Assembly (NCBI RefSeq): GCF_013283665.1
Contig: NZ_JABEKU010000002.1
Span: forward strand, 866,863-930,862
Direction: 5' to 3'
Origin: Ensifer sesbaniae
GTDB lineage: Bacteria > Pseudomonadota > Alphaproteobacteria > Rhizobiales > Rhizobiaceae
DNA: 64,000 bases
Of the stretch, positions 17,627 to 25,516 are shown in pieces. Position numbers and translations under genes: made by a program. The notes beneath the pieces were generated by a model that saw nothing but the letters and a program-made list of their open reading frames with translations, was not told the DNA's origin and searched no databases. Position 1 is the stretch's first letter; every line of letters starts with the position of its first letter.

Positions 17627-18529
17627 ATGCGCACGGCAGCGACACCGTCCTCTAAGACGAGCTGGGGCAGGCGTATTCTGATCGCCATTCCCTATGCCTG
17701 GCTTCTGGTCCTGTTCCTGGCACCCTTTGCACTGGTTGCGGGCATCAGCCTCTCGACCGTGCGGCTCGGCATGCCACCTTTCGAACCGCTTACGGCCTGG
17801 GACGGATCGATCCTGAACCTCAGGCTCAACTTCGAGAACTTCCTCTACGTTCTCACAGACGACACCTATCTGCTCGCTTATCTGACCAGCCTCAAGATCG
17901 CGGCGATATCGACCGCGGCCATGCTTTTCATCGCCTATCCGCTCGCCTATGGCATTGCGTCCTGCTCGCCGTCCTCACGCTCTCTCCTGGTCTTCCTGGT
18001 GATCGTGCCCTTCTGGAGCTCGATGCTGATCCGGGTCTATTCCTGGATGAGTATCCTCAGGAACGACGGTCTTCTGAACGCGCTCCTCTTGAAGATCGGC
18101 CTGATCGGCGAACCGCTGCGCATCCTCAACACCGAAACGGCGATTTATATCGGCATCGTCTACACCTACCTGCCCTTCATGGTGCTGCCGATCTATTCCA
18201 ACCTCAGCAGCGCCGATCGAACATTGATCGAAGCGGCGCGCGATCTCGGCTGCGCCCGCATCTCCGCCTTCTGGAGGGTCACCTTCCCCTTGAGCCTTCC
18301 CGGTGTCTTGGCCGGCTGCGCCCTCGTCTTTATCCCGGTCGTCGGCGAATTCGTCATCCCGGATCTGCTCGGCGGTGCCGATACGCAGATGATCGGCCGC
18401 GCCATCTGGCTCGAATTCTTCAACAACCGTGACTGGCCGATGGCCGCCGCCGTGACGATTGTACTGCTCGCCCTGTTGGTGGTTCCGATCGTCTACTTCC
18501 AGTCGCGCCAGGCGCACACGCGGACTTAA
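17627..18529 (+). CDS. Putrescine-type ABC transporter permease 1 (PotB/PotH family)
   Basis: This 300-residue membrane protein has six segments, beginning IPYAWLLVLFLAPFALVAGI. The EAA loop that contacts the ATPase reads IEAARDLGCARISAFWRVTF (about residue 205). It begins 9 bases after the ATPase gene with a GGAGG site before its ATG. It forms one half of the channel with the next gene product. Confidence 0.94.
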   Translation: MRTAATPSSKTSWGRRILIAIPYAWLLVLFLAPFALVAGISLSTVRLGMPPFEPLTAWDGSILNLRLNFENFLYVLTDDTYLLAYLTSLKIAAISTAAMLFIAYPLAYGIASCSPSSRSLLVFLVIVPFWSSMLIRVYSWMSILRNDGLLNALLLKIGLIGEPLRILNTETAIYIGIVYTYLPFMVLPIYSNLSSADRTLIEAARDLGCARISAFWRVTFPLSLPGVLAGCALVFIPVVGEFVIPDLLGGADTQMIGRAIWLEFFNNRDWPMAAAVTIVLLALLVVPIVYFQSRQAHTRT

Positions 18530-18534
18530 GGGAG

Positions 18535-19365
18535 ATGGCCATGACGAAACCAAGCTGGTTCAATCGGCTGTCGATCCTGTTCGGCCTTGCCTTCCTCTAT
18601 CTGCCAATCGTCGTTCTCGTCATCTACAGCTTCAACGGCTCGAAGCTCGTGACCGTCTGGGGCGGCTTCTCGACCCAGTGGTATGCGACGGTTCTCGCCA
18701 ATCCCTCGATCATCGAGGGCGCGAAGGTCAGCTTCCTGGTGGCCGCGGTGTCGGCGACGGCAGCGACCATTCTCGGAACGCTCGCAGCCGTTGTCATGGT
18801 GCGGCTGCGCCGCTTCCGTGGCCGGGCGCTGTTGAACGGCATGCTGCTCGCGCCCATGGTCATGCCGGAAGTGGTGATGGCCGTCTCGATGCTCTTGATG
18901 TTCGTGACGCTCGGGATCGATCGCGGGCCGCTGACCATCACGCTGGCACACACTACCTTCACGCTCTGCTTTGCCACCGTCGTGCTGCAATCACGGCTGG
19001 TCGAACTCGACCCGTCGCTGGAAGAGGCGGCGCGCGATCTGGGCTGCCCGCCGGCCAAGGCTTTCGTCAGCGTTGCCTTACCGAACATGGTCCCGGCCCT
19101 CGTTTCCGCCTGGCTCTTGTCCTTCACCCTGTCGCTCGACGATCTGGTTATCTCGAGCTTCACGACGGGGCCGGGCGCCTCGACCCTGCCGATGAAGATC
19201 TATTCCCAGATCAAGTTCGGGGTGACACCGGAGATCAATGCGATCTCGACGATCATCCTCGGCACCGTGGTGCTTGGATTGGTCGCCGCGCAATTGGTTT
19301 CGCGGCGAGCGGAACAACGGGGGAAGCGCCGCTGCTTGAAGCAATTCGAGACTGGGGATTCGTAG
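18535..19365 (+). CDS. Putrescine-type ABC transporter permease 2 (PotC/PotI family)
   Basis: The 276-residue permease has six membrane segments and the PotC/I hallmarks LPIVVLVIYSFNGSKLV near the N-terminus, an EAA loop EEAARDLGCPPAKAFVSVAL (about residue 164) and SFTLSLDDLVISSFTTGPG. It starts 5 bases after the first permease, with ATG codons at 18535 and 18541 as alternatives. The last residues are charged (RRAEQRGKRRCLKQF). It is the last gene of the importer; no terminator with a T-run follows. Confidence 0.94.
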   Translation: MAMTKPSWFNRLSILFGLAFLYLPIVVLVIYSFNGSKLVTVWGGFSTQWYATVLANPSIIEGAKVSFLVAAVSATAATILGTLAAVVMVRLRRFRGRALLNGMLLAPMVMPEVVMAVSMLLMFVTLGIDRGPLTITLAHTTFTLCFATVVLQSRLVELDPSLEEAARDLGCPPAKAFVSVALPNMVPALVSAWLLSFTLSLDDLVISSFTTGPGASTLPMKIYSQIKFGVTPEINAISTIILGTVVLGLVAAQLVSRRAEQRGKRRCLKQFETGDS

Positions 19366-19794
19366 GGAAGCAAGTGGCCGACGCGTACCGAGGTGTTCGC
19401 CCACCGCGCCTACACGGAAATGACGGCGCAAGTTGGCCCGGCCGAGAACGTGACCGTCCTCACAACAAGCTGTGTCATGGCTTGAGAAGAGCGGTCTCCT
19501 TCGACCCGTTGCCGTCGTCCGCTTCAGGCGCGGTGAATGGCACAGTTAGCCCATTGCACCTCGGCAGGACACGACGAACGGGACGATCACACCTGGAGCG
19601 GACACTTGGGCACCAGCACGAGGTTGCCACGTGACGCCGACCTTGTCCGTATGTTGATTAAGCATACCCGCAGCGGCGCTCGCCCTTTGCCGCGAAAGTG
19701 CATCCCTTGGGTCTGCGCTGGTGCCAATGGAGAAGTCGGCGTCGCTCTAGATCCGATGGAAATGGGCGATCATTAGATCCGAGGCGCGAAATCT

Positions 19795-19836
19795 CGCCTG
19801 TTATTACCATATCCGCAGGTATGGTAATAACAGGCG
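19795..19836. promoter_or_regulatory. Palindrome 1 upstream of the nucleotidyltransferase-fold gene
   Basis: Arms 19795-19811 (CGCCTGTTATTACCATA) and 19820-19836 are exact 17-bp reverse complements around an 8-base spacer. The inner 10-mer TTATTACCAT recurs in a second dyad at 19859-19890, which argues for an operator rather than a chance hairpin. A run of six Ts follows at 19843-19848, so as RNA it could also act as a leader terminator. Confidence 0.55.
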
Positions 19837-19858
19837 GTAGACTTTTTTGCGAATTAGC

Positions 19859-19890
19859 GTTATTACCATTGACGCGAACATGGTAACAAC
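19859..19890. promoter_or_regulatory. Palindrome 2 overlapping the start region of the nucleotidyltransferase-fold gene
   Basis: GTTATTACCAT at 19859-19869 pairs with ATGGTAACAAC at 19880-19890 with one mismatch and a 10-base spacer. It repeats the core of palindrome 1, with centres 59 bases apart, and stops 3 bases before the TTG start. Two matching dyads over a promoter are what autoregulated toxin-antitoxin and AbiE-like operons show. No regulator gene is adjacent, so the gene product itself may bind. Confidence 0.5.
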
Positions 19891-19893
19891 CTA

Positions 19894-20985
19894 TTGAAAC
19901 TCACGCACACCTACCAGACACTTTACAGCGAGCTCTCTCAGCGAGCACTTGATAGTTCGTTTGCAAGCGAGTTCAACGTGGAAGGCCGCTTTATCTCTGC
20001 CGAGGTGAAGGGGCGTAGATACTGGTATTTCGATCTTCCAGACGGAAAGGGTGGGAAGAAGCGGACCTATGTCGGCCCTGTCGAAGACACCGAGATCACA
20101 AGACGGGTAGAGAACTTCAAAGATCTGAAGGCAGACGTCCGTGAACGACGCAAGCTGGTATCGACCCTCGTGCGCGAAGCGTATCTGCCCCGTCCGGAAC
20201 GACAAACAGGTGAAATTGTGCAGGCGCTGGCTGAAGCCGGTTTCTTCCGTTTGCGTGGTGTCCTGGTCGGTACCGTAGCCTACCAGTGCTATCCAGCGAT
20301 ACTCGGCATTCGTCTGCCGGGGATGGCCATGATTACGGCCGATGCGGATTTCGCTCAGTTCCATTCGATTTCGGTGGCGGTTGAGGATCAAGCGCCGCCC
20401 ATGCTCGAAACGCTGAAGACGGTCGATCCAACATTCAGGGAGATCCCGCATCAAGCTGACGGTCGCTTCACGACGCAGTACGCGTCTCGAGAGGGCTATA
20501 GGGTAGAATTCCTCACTCCAAATCGCGGTACCGACGATTATAGCGGGCGGCCGACACCCATGCCTGCACTCGGCGGAGCTGCGGCGCAACCGCTCCGCTT
20601 CCTCGATTATCTAATCTACCATCCGATCCGCGCCGTTCTACTGCACGGAGCTGGCGTTGCCGTGAATGTTCCCGCTCCGGAGCGGTTCGCCATCCATAAG
20701 CTGATCGTCGCCAGTCGTCGCCTCACCGACAAGGACGGCACAGCGAAGAGCCGCAAGGACCTAGCTCAATCTGTCGCCATAATGGAGGCAATGATCGAGA
20801 CGCGGCGAACGGAAGACCTCGCCGAAGCCTTCATGGAAGCATACGATCGTGGTCCAGCTTGGAAGGATGCCATTCGTAAGAGCGTGGGCCAGCTCGAAGA
20901 TGATGTCCGTGCGCGCATCCAATCGTCACTCGGCGCGAGTATCCGAATGTTGAAAGGGGATCCCGCGAAATACGATTGCCGATAG
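19894..20985 (+). CDS. GSU2403-type nucleotidyltransferase-fold protein
   Basis: The 363-residue protein begins with a TTG codon; an in-frame TGA at 19870-19872 leaves no earlier start, and no ribosome binding site is visible, so it may be leaderless. Residues about 110-155 carry a nucleotidyltransferase-like core: VLVGTVAYQCY (GS-like motif) and ITADADFAQF (DxD metal ligands), with a later carboxylate in YRVEFLTPNRG. The N-terminus YQTLYSELSQRALDSSF, KGRRYWYFDLPDG and YVGPVEDTEITRRVENFKDL, and the C-terminal PAPERFAIHKLIVASRR, match my memory of the GSU2403 family, which has no established function. Base composition is lower in GC than its neighbours. It stands alone behind two repeated palindromes. 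An orphan toxin or defence role is possible but unproven. Confidence 0.75.
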   Translation: MKLTHTYQTLYSELSQRALDSSFASEFNVEGRFISAEVKGRRYWYFDLPDGKGGKKRTYVGPVEDTEITRRVENFKDLKADVRERRKLVSTLVREAYLPRPERQTGEIVQALAEAGFFRLRGVLVGTVAYQCYPAILGIRLPGMAMITADADFAQFHSISVAVEDQAPPMLETLKTVDPTFREIPHQADGRFTTQYASREGYRVEFLTPNRGTDDYSGRPTPMPALGGAAAQPLRFLDYLIYHPIRAVLLHGAGVAVNVPAPERFAIHKLIVASRRLTDKDGTAKSRKDLAQSVAIMEAMIETRRTEDLAEAFMEAYDRGPAWKDAIRKSVGQLEDDVRARIQSSLGASIRMLKGDPAKYDCR

Positions 20986-21153
20986 CGTCCGGAAGAACCG
21001 TTGCCGTAGCGGTCCTACCGACTGATGGACTGGCTCTGTCGCTAACTTGGCGAACGATTTCCTACGTGATCGCATTCGTTTGATTGCAAAAGCGAACGCG
21101 ACTGGCGCGCAGCCTTGGCAGCCCACACATGTAATTGCGTCGCAAGAGTTAAA

Positions 21154-22038
21154 TTAGTGCTGCATCAGCACGCCGCCCGGCGACAGGTATGAGACCAGCG
21201 GATCCTCGAAGGCACTGCTCGCCGACGACACGGCGTCGATGAACAGCGAGAACAGCGCGGTCTGCGAGGTGATGTCGAGCTTGGCGTAGAGGTTGCGCCG
21301 ATGCAGCTTGACGGTCGCCGGTGATATGCCAAGCTTTTCAGCGGCACCCTTGACCGAATATCCGCGAAGGATCATCTGAGCGACCTGGCATTCGCGATCA
21401 GTGAGCAGGCTGCGGCCAAAGTTCCGGATTGCCTGCGCCAAGGCGCTCTGCAGCGGCGAGCCGTCATCGCCGAGGCTTTCGGGCCTGAGGTCGCGATAGT
21501 GCCGAAGCACGGCCATGCTGAGCAGCGGCGCTGCACTCTGCAGAAAATCCTGGTCTTCTCCGCTGAAGGCCGCGTGCGAATGGCGCCGCGCCAGCGAGAT
21601 CGCGATCTTCGTGTCGGCATCGATGCCGATGAAGAAATTGAATTCGTCGTGCAGGCCCGAGTGGCGGTAGTAGTCGCGATAATATTGCGACCGGTCGAAG
21701 GACGGATCGATCTGCCTCAGGCGGTAAAGACCATCGTCGCCATTGTCGAGCGCCAGCCGGTAGAACGGGTCGAGCCGATACGGGCCCTGCAGATAGGCGC
21801 GGATATCGGACAAGCCCTTGTCCGTACGCCAATCGTTGAACAGGATCTTCGGCGCCGTGTTTCGCCGATACAAGAGCATCAGACCTGCATCGATCGCAAC
21901 GTGTCGCTTCAGCGACTGCGCCAGACGATCCTGGAAATCCGAACGCCCAACCCCCTCCATCAGGGATAGCGCCAGATCCCCCACACCGGGTGCCCGCTGC
22001 GTCGCCGTGCAGACTTTGATGATCGTATCGTCGTTCAT
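21154..22038 (-). CDS. LuxR-family transcriptional regulator
   Basis: I chose the start at 22038 (MNDDTIIKVC), preceded by GGAGGAGAAC, giving 294 residues. The C-terminal helix-turn-helix is clear: LTDRECQVAQMILRGYSVKG followed by AAEKLGISPATVKLHRRNLY (about residues 224-265). The N-terminal 200 residues show no acyl-homoserine-lactone pocket signature that I recognise (no WxxxY pattern), so it is more likely a solo LuxR responding to a metabolite. It is divergent from the cupin/FAD oxidase pair and next to the polyamine region, which it may control. Confidence 0.88.
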   Translation of the reverse strand: MNDDTIIKVCTATQRAPGVGDLALSLMEGVGRSDFQDRLAQSLKRHVAIDAGLMLLYRRNTAPKILFNDWRTDKGLSDIRAYLQGPYRLDPFYRLALDNGDDGLYRLRQIDPSFDRSQYYRDYYRHSGLHDEFNFFIGIDADTKIAISLARRHSHAAFSGEDQDFLQSAAPLLSMAVLRHYRDLRPESLGDDGSPLQSALAQAIRNFGRSLLTDRECQVAQMILRGYSVKGAAEKLGISPATVKLHRRNLYAKLDITSQTALFSLFIDAVSSASSAFEDPLVSYLSPGGVLMQH

Positions 22039-22424
22039 GTTGTTCTCCTCCAAGCGCAGACTAGGCGAAGGTTGGGCTCGTCGCAAGCAACTGACCTTTA
22101 CTATGTGATTTCCAAAACTATCGTTTGGCCGGGCAAAACAACAGCAATCGCCGCCAAAGCCCGGCAAGGCAAGGCCTGTAGCCCGGTGGCGGGGCGCCGT
22201 TTGCACCGGCAACCTAGCCCTTTGGCGTATACCTAAGGTCATTCCAACCACTTAGAAAAACAGGACAAGCCGCGCAGTAAGAACGTCGACTTGCAAAGCA
22301 GTGCGCGATGGCCGAGACGACATTGATCTCTGGCACCGCGTCGTATTGCGAAGATTTTAAGCAACGAAACCTTGAGGGGCGGCCGATCACCTTACCGCTC
22401 GTCTTTTTCTGAACTGGAGTGAAC
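22039..22424. other. Divergent promoter region, LuxR / cupin
   Basis: This 386-base stretch separates two divergent genes and has no gene of its own that I can support. It must hold both promoters. I see only a weak 5-bp dyad (CCAAA / TTTGG near 22122-22138) about 85 bases ahead of the LuxR start, not strong enough to call an operator. Confidence 0.4.
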
Positions 22425-22802
22425 ATGTCGAAGGTCATCAAACTCGGGCGCAACGGTGTCGGCCTGCGCGAGCTCGAAAAATGCAGCGTCGTGCCCCCGG
22501 AGGCGATCCTTTCCGGTTTTGCGGACGAGCTCGGCGACATTCATTTCGAATGCCCCGGCAAGGCGGTCGTGATCGGCACCTGGCAGTCGACACCCTATGC
22601 GGAAATGCTGTCCTATCCTGAGGGATGCGAATATAGCTTCATTCTGTCGGGCAAGGTCGCGATCACCAACCCGGACGGTTCCGTCGAGACTTTCGAAGCG
22701 GGCGAAAGCTACGTCCTGCCTGCAGGCGTCGAGGTGCGTTTCGAAGTGCTCGAGACGATGCGCAAGGTCTACGTCCTCTACACGGCACCAGCCGCGAAGT
22801 GA
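22425..22802 (+). CDS. Small cupin-domain protein
   Basis: The 125-residue product starts 5 bases after GGAG. It is a single cupin barrel: GTWQSTPYAEMLSYPEGCEY, then FILSGKVAITNPDGS and FEAGESYVLPAGVEVRFEV, typical of the DUF861/EutQ-like group that includes ureidoglycine aminohydrolase halves. The usual metal-binding histidines are not evident, so it may bind or sequester an intermediate rather than catalyse. It is 14 bases ahead of the FAD oxidase gene, so both are probably co-translated and act in one pathway. Confidence 0.85.
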   Translation: MSKVIKLGRNGVGLRELEKCSVVPPEAILSGFADELGDIHFECPGKAVVIGTWQSTPYAEMLSYPEGCEYSFILSGKVAITNPDGSVETFEAGESYVLPAGVEVRFEVLETMRKVYVLYTAPAAK

Positions 22803-22816
22803 TGTGAGGCGCCCCT

Positions 22817-24211
22817 ATGACCGAGGTAAGTAGCAAAGCCCTTGCAGATGTGAAGATGACGCCGTTCTGGCTCGATCGGTCGGATGCGCCCGAGCCGCGA
22901 GAGCGGCTGACGCGCCATCTGAAGGCGGATCTGCTCGTCGTTGGCGGCGGCTTTACCGGATTGTGGGGCGCCATCCAGGCTAAGCAACGCCAGCCCGAAA
23001 TCGACGTCGTGCTGATCGAGAAGGGCTCGGTCGCCAATGGCGCTTCGGGCCGGCCGGGCGGCGTCGTCTCGACGTCCGTGATGCACGGGCTTTCGAATGC
23101 CGTGCGCATCTTTCCCAAGGATATCGCCGCGCTCGAAAAGCTCGGCCAGGAGAACATGCACGGTTTCCTGCAGACGCTTGAGGAACATCAGATCGACTGC
23201 CACGCCGAGTGGGGCGGCGAACTGACGGTCGCGGTCGACGACGCGCATGTCGAGGCGCTGCACGAGGAGCACGAACTCCACCTCAAATATGGCCACCAGG
23301 CCGTCTTCCTCGATCAGAGTGCGGTGCGCGCCGAGATCAACTCGCCGCGCTACAAGGCGGGCGTTTGGTCGAAGCATATCTGCGGCACGGTGCATCCGGC
23401 ACTGCTTGCCTTCGGGCTGAAGCGCGTTGCGCTCACCCTCGGCGTTCAGATCTTCGAGAACACCGAGCTCACCGGCCTAGAGGACCTCGGCGACCGGATG
23501 AAGGCCACGACGTCCTCAGGAGGCGTGACGGCACCGAAGATTCTTCTCGCCACCAATGCCTTTGCCTCCGGCCACAAGAAGATCAAGCACCGCGTCGTCA
23601 CCGTTCGCGACCGGGTCCTGGCGACGGAACCCCTATCGGCAGAACGCATGGCGTCGATCGGCTGGAGCCACCGGCAGGGCGTCTATGACACTCGCACGCA
23701 GATGAACTACATGCGGCTCACCAAGGACAACCGCATCATCTTTGGCGGACGCCTCGCCTACGCTTTCGCCGGTGATCCCTTCCCTTCCGTCGACCAGGAA
23801 CTCGAAACCTACGAGCCCCTGGCATCCGCCTTCTTCGACACCTTCCCGCAGCTCGAAGGTGCGCGCTTCACCCATGCCTGGAGCGGACCGATCGATCTCA
23901 GCACCCGCATGGCGATGCATTTCCAGCGGTATTACGGCGAGAAGGTCGTCTATGCCGGCGGCTATTCCGGCTTCGGCGTCTCGGCCTCCCGCTTCGGCGC
24001 GCGCATCGCGCTCGATATCCTCGACGGTTCGAAGACTCCGGAGAGCCGGCTCGATTTCGCCACCAGCCTGCCGAATGCGATCCCGCCGGAGCCGTTCCGC
24101 TGGCTCGGCGCGCAGGTCACCATGTATGCGCTCGATACGGCCGACAAGTCCGGCGGTTGGCGCAAGCCCTGGCTGAAGATGGTCTCCGCCATGGGTTTCC
24201 CACTGAGCTGA
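22817..24211 (+). CDS. FAD-dependent amine oxidoreductase (DAO family, PuuB/OrdL-like)
   Basis: The 464-residue enzyme has an FAD-binding Rossmann motif LLVVGGGFTGLWGAIQA (about residues 39-55), NGASGRPGGVVST at the flavin, and a C-terminal FAD contact GGYSGFGVSASRFGARIALD. This is the D-amino-acid oxidase/gamma-glutamylputrescine oxidase family, which oxidises amines or N-substituted amino acids to aldehydes or imines using oxygen. It follows a cupin by 14 bases and lies near the polyamine importer and the ureohydrolase, so an amine derived from polyamines is plausible. The substrate is inference. Confidence 0.88.
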   Translation: MTEVSSKALADVKMTPFWLDRSDAPEPRERLTRHLKADLLVVGGGFTGLWGAIQAKQRQPEIDVVLIEKGSVANGASGRPGGVVSTSVMHGLSNAVRIFPKDIAALEKLGQENMHGFLQTLEEHQIDCHAEWGGELTVAVDDAHVEALHEEHELHLKYGHQAVFLDQSAVRAEINSPRYKAGVWSKHICGTVHPALLAFGLKRVALTLGVQIFENTELTGLEDLGDRMKATTSSGGVTAPKILLATNAFASGHKKIKHRVVTVRDRVLATEPLSAERMASIGWSHRQGVYDTRTQMNYMRLTKDNRIIFGGRLAYAFAGDPFPSVDQELETYEPLASAFFDTFPQLEGARFTHAWSGPIDLSTRMAMHFQRYYGEKVVYAGGYSGFGVSASRFGARIALDILDGSKTPESRLDFATSLPNAIPPEPFRWLGAQVTMYALDTADKSGGWRKPWLKMVSAMGFPLS

Positions 24212-24305
24212 CGTTCTTTTCGGCAAGAGCATTGAACAGAGGCGAAGCCGGCATTCCGGCTCCGCCTTTATTCGCGCGCCGTTACCGGCTAGGTCGAGGT
24301 TGCGG

Positions 24306-25244
24306 CTATCGCCCGGCCCGCAGGCGCGACGCGCTTCGCCCGGACTGCGACACGCCAAATTCGCTGATGAGCAATTTCACGAAAAACGGGACCAGGCCCG
24401 ACTTTGCGCGCGACTTGTCGAAAGCGGCCTGGAACGGCGCCTTGTAGCTGAAGAGATCCGGACGGATCGGCCGTAGCAACCCTTCGCTGACATAACGGCT
24501 GGCGAAGTGATCGGGCAGATAGCCGAGGTAGCGGCCGGAGAGGATCAGCCGCGCTTCGGCCTCCATGTCGCTGACGGTTGCGCGCGGATTGGCAATCGCG
24601 AAAATCTTGAGGTCGCGGGCATTCCAATAGGAGCGGCCGATCAGATTGTAGGAGCGGATGTCGTCGATCTCGATCTCGCTGTCATCACGGGAATAAAGCG
24701 GATGCTCGGCGCCGCAATAAAAGCGCTGGGTCTCCTCGTAGAGGTCGATATATTCCAGCCCCAGCGTCGTGCGCGGAAAACTGGCGATCGCGATGTGAAG
24801 CTCGCCCGTTATCACGTCCCGCAGGAGTTCGTGCGGCGGCCGTGTGACGATCGAAAACGCCACTTCCGGCGCTTCGTCCGTCATACGGGCAAAGACGCGG
24901 TTGAGGCGGGAGGACGGATCGGAGAGCGTGTTGTCGATGAGGCCGATGCAGAGCGTGCCATTCAACTGGTGCTGCAATCCCTTCATGCGGATATCGAACT
25001 GGTCGATCGAGCCGAAGAGGCGCTTGGCTTCCTCGTAGACGGCACGCCCCTCCTCCGTGAGACGAAAGCCGGACCGGCCGCGCTGGCAAAGGGTGAGGCC
25101 CAGCCGGCCCTCCAGAGCCGAGATATGGTTGGAGATCGTCGACAGCGAGAGGTTGAGCTCTCCCTGCGCGGCCGCGAAGCCACCCGCCTCGACGATCGTG
25201 ACGTAGATGCGCAGCAGCCTCACGTCCAACGAGTCCAGTGCCAT
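24306..25244 (-). CDS. LysR-family transcriptional regulator
   Basis: The 312-residue protein has the LysR helix-turn-helix near its N-terminus (GGFAAAQGELNLSLSTISNH, residues about 21-40) and a periplasmic-binding-like effector domain. It converges on the FAD oxidase gene with 94 bases between stops and lies 272 bases downstream of an exported amidohydrolase on the same strand. Regulators of this subgroup often act on the amine oxidase next door, but the direction here makes the target uncertain. Confidence 0.9.
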   Translation of the reverse strand: MALDSLDVRLLRIYVTIVEAGGFAAAQGELNLSLSTISNHISALEGRLGLTLCQRGRSGFRLTEEGRAVYEEAKRLFGSIDQFDIRMKGLQHQLNGTLCIGLIDNTLSDPSSRLNRVFARMTDEAPEVAFSIVTRPPHELLRDVITGELHIAIASFPRTTLGLEYIDLYEETQRFYCGAEHPLYSRDDSEIEIDDIRSYNLIGRSYWNARDLKIFAIANPRATVSDMEAEARLILSGRYLGYLPDHFASRYVSEGLLRPIRPDLFSYKAPFQAAFDKSRAKSGLVPFFVKLLISEFGVSQSGRSASRLRAGR

Positions 25245-25516
25245 TACAACGCGCCCCTTACCTTGATAAAAGTCTAAGTGAAGCGCGATTATTATGCATA
25301 TTCAGGCACTAAGCCAGGGCAGGCTGCGACGATCCTGGCAACAGCCCACCAAACTTCAGATGAGCACCGAACAGCTCCGAAAACCGGTAACGGCAAAGCC
25401 CGCACGCCAAGTCGGCTGGCGCCACAGGCGCCGGCCGAAAATAATCAGACGACCCGAAAGCGCGATCGCCTTGGCCCACAAGGCGACCGGCAATAATGGT
25501 GAGCTCTCTTCCAGAT

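Larger units (their letters stand above)
19366..19893. other. Gene-free stretch ahead of the nucleotidyltransferase-fold gene
   Basis: Nothing recognisable is coded in the first 420 bases; short frames have no family motif. From 19795 onwards the sequence turns AT-rich and contains two palindromes built on one 10-mer (described separately), ending directly at the TTG start of the next gene. The contrast with the flanking high-GC importer operon suggests that an inserted segment begins in this stretch. Confidence 0.5.

Noticed and set aside
19795-19836. First palindrome as a phage or transposon attachment site or terminal repeat
   Set aside because: The same 10-mer recurs only in the adjacent dyad, no second end is found downstream of the gene, and no integrase or transposase is present.
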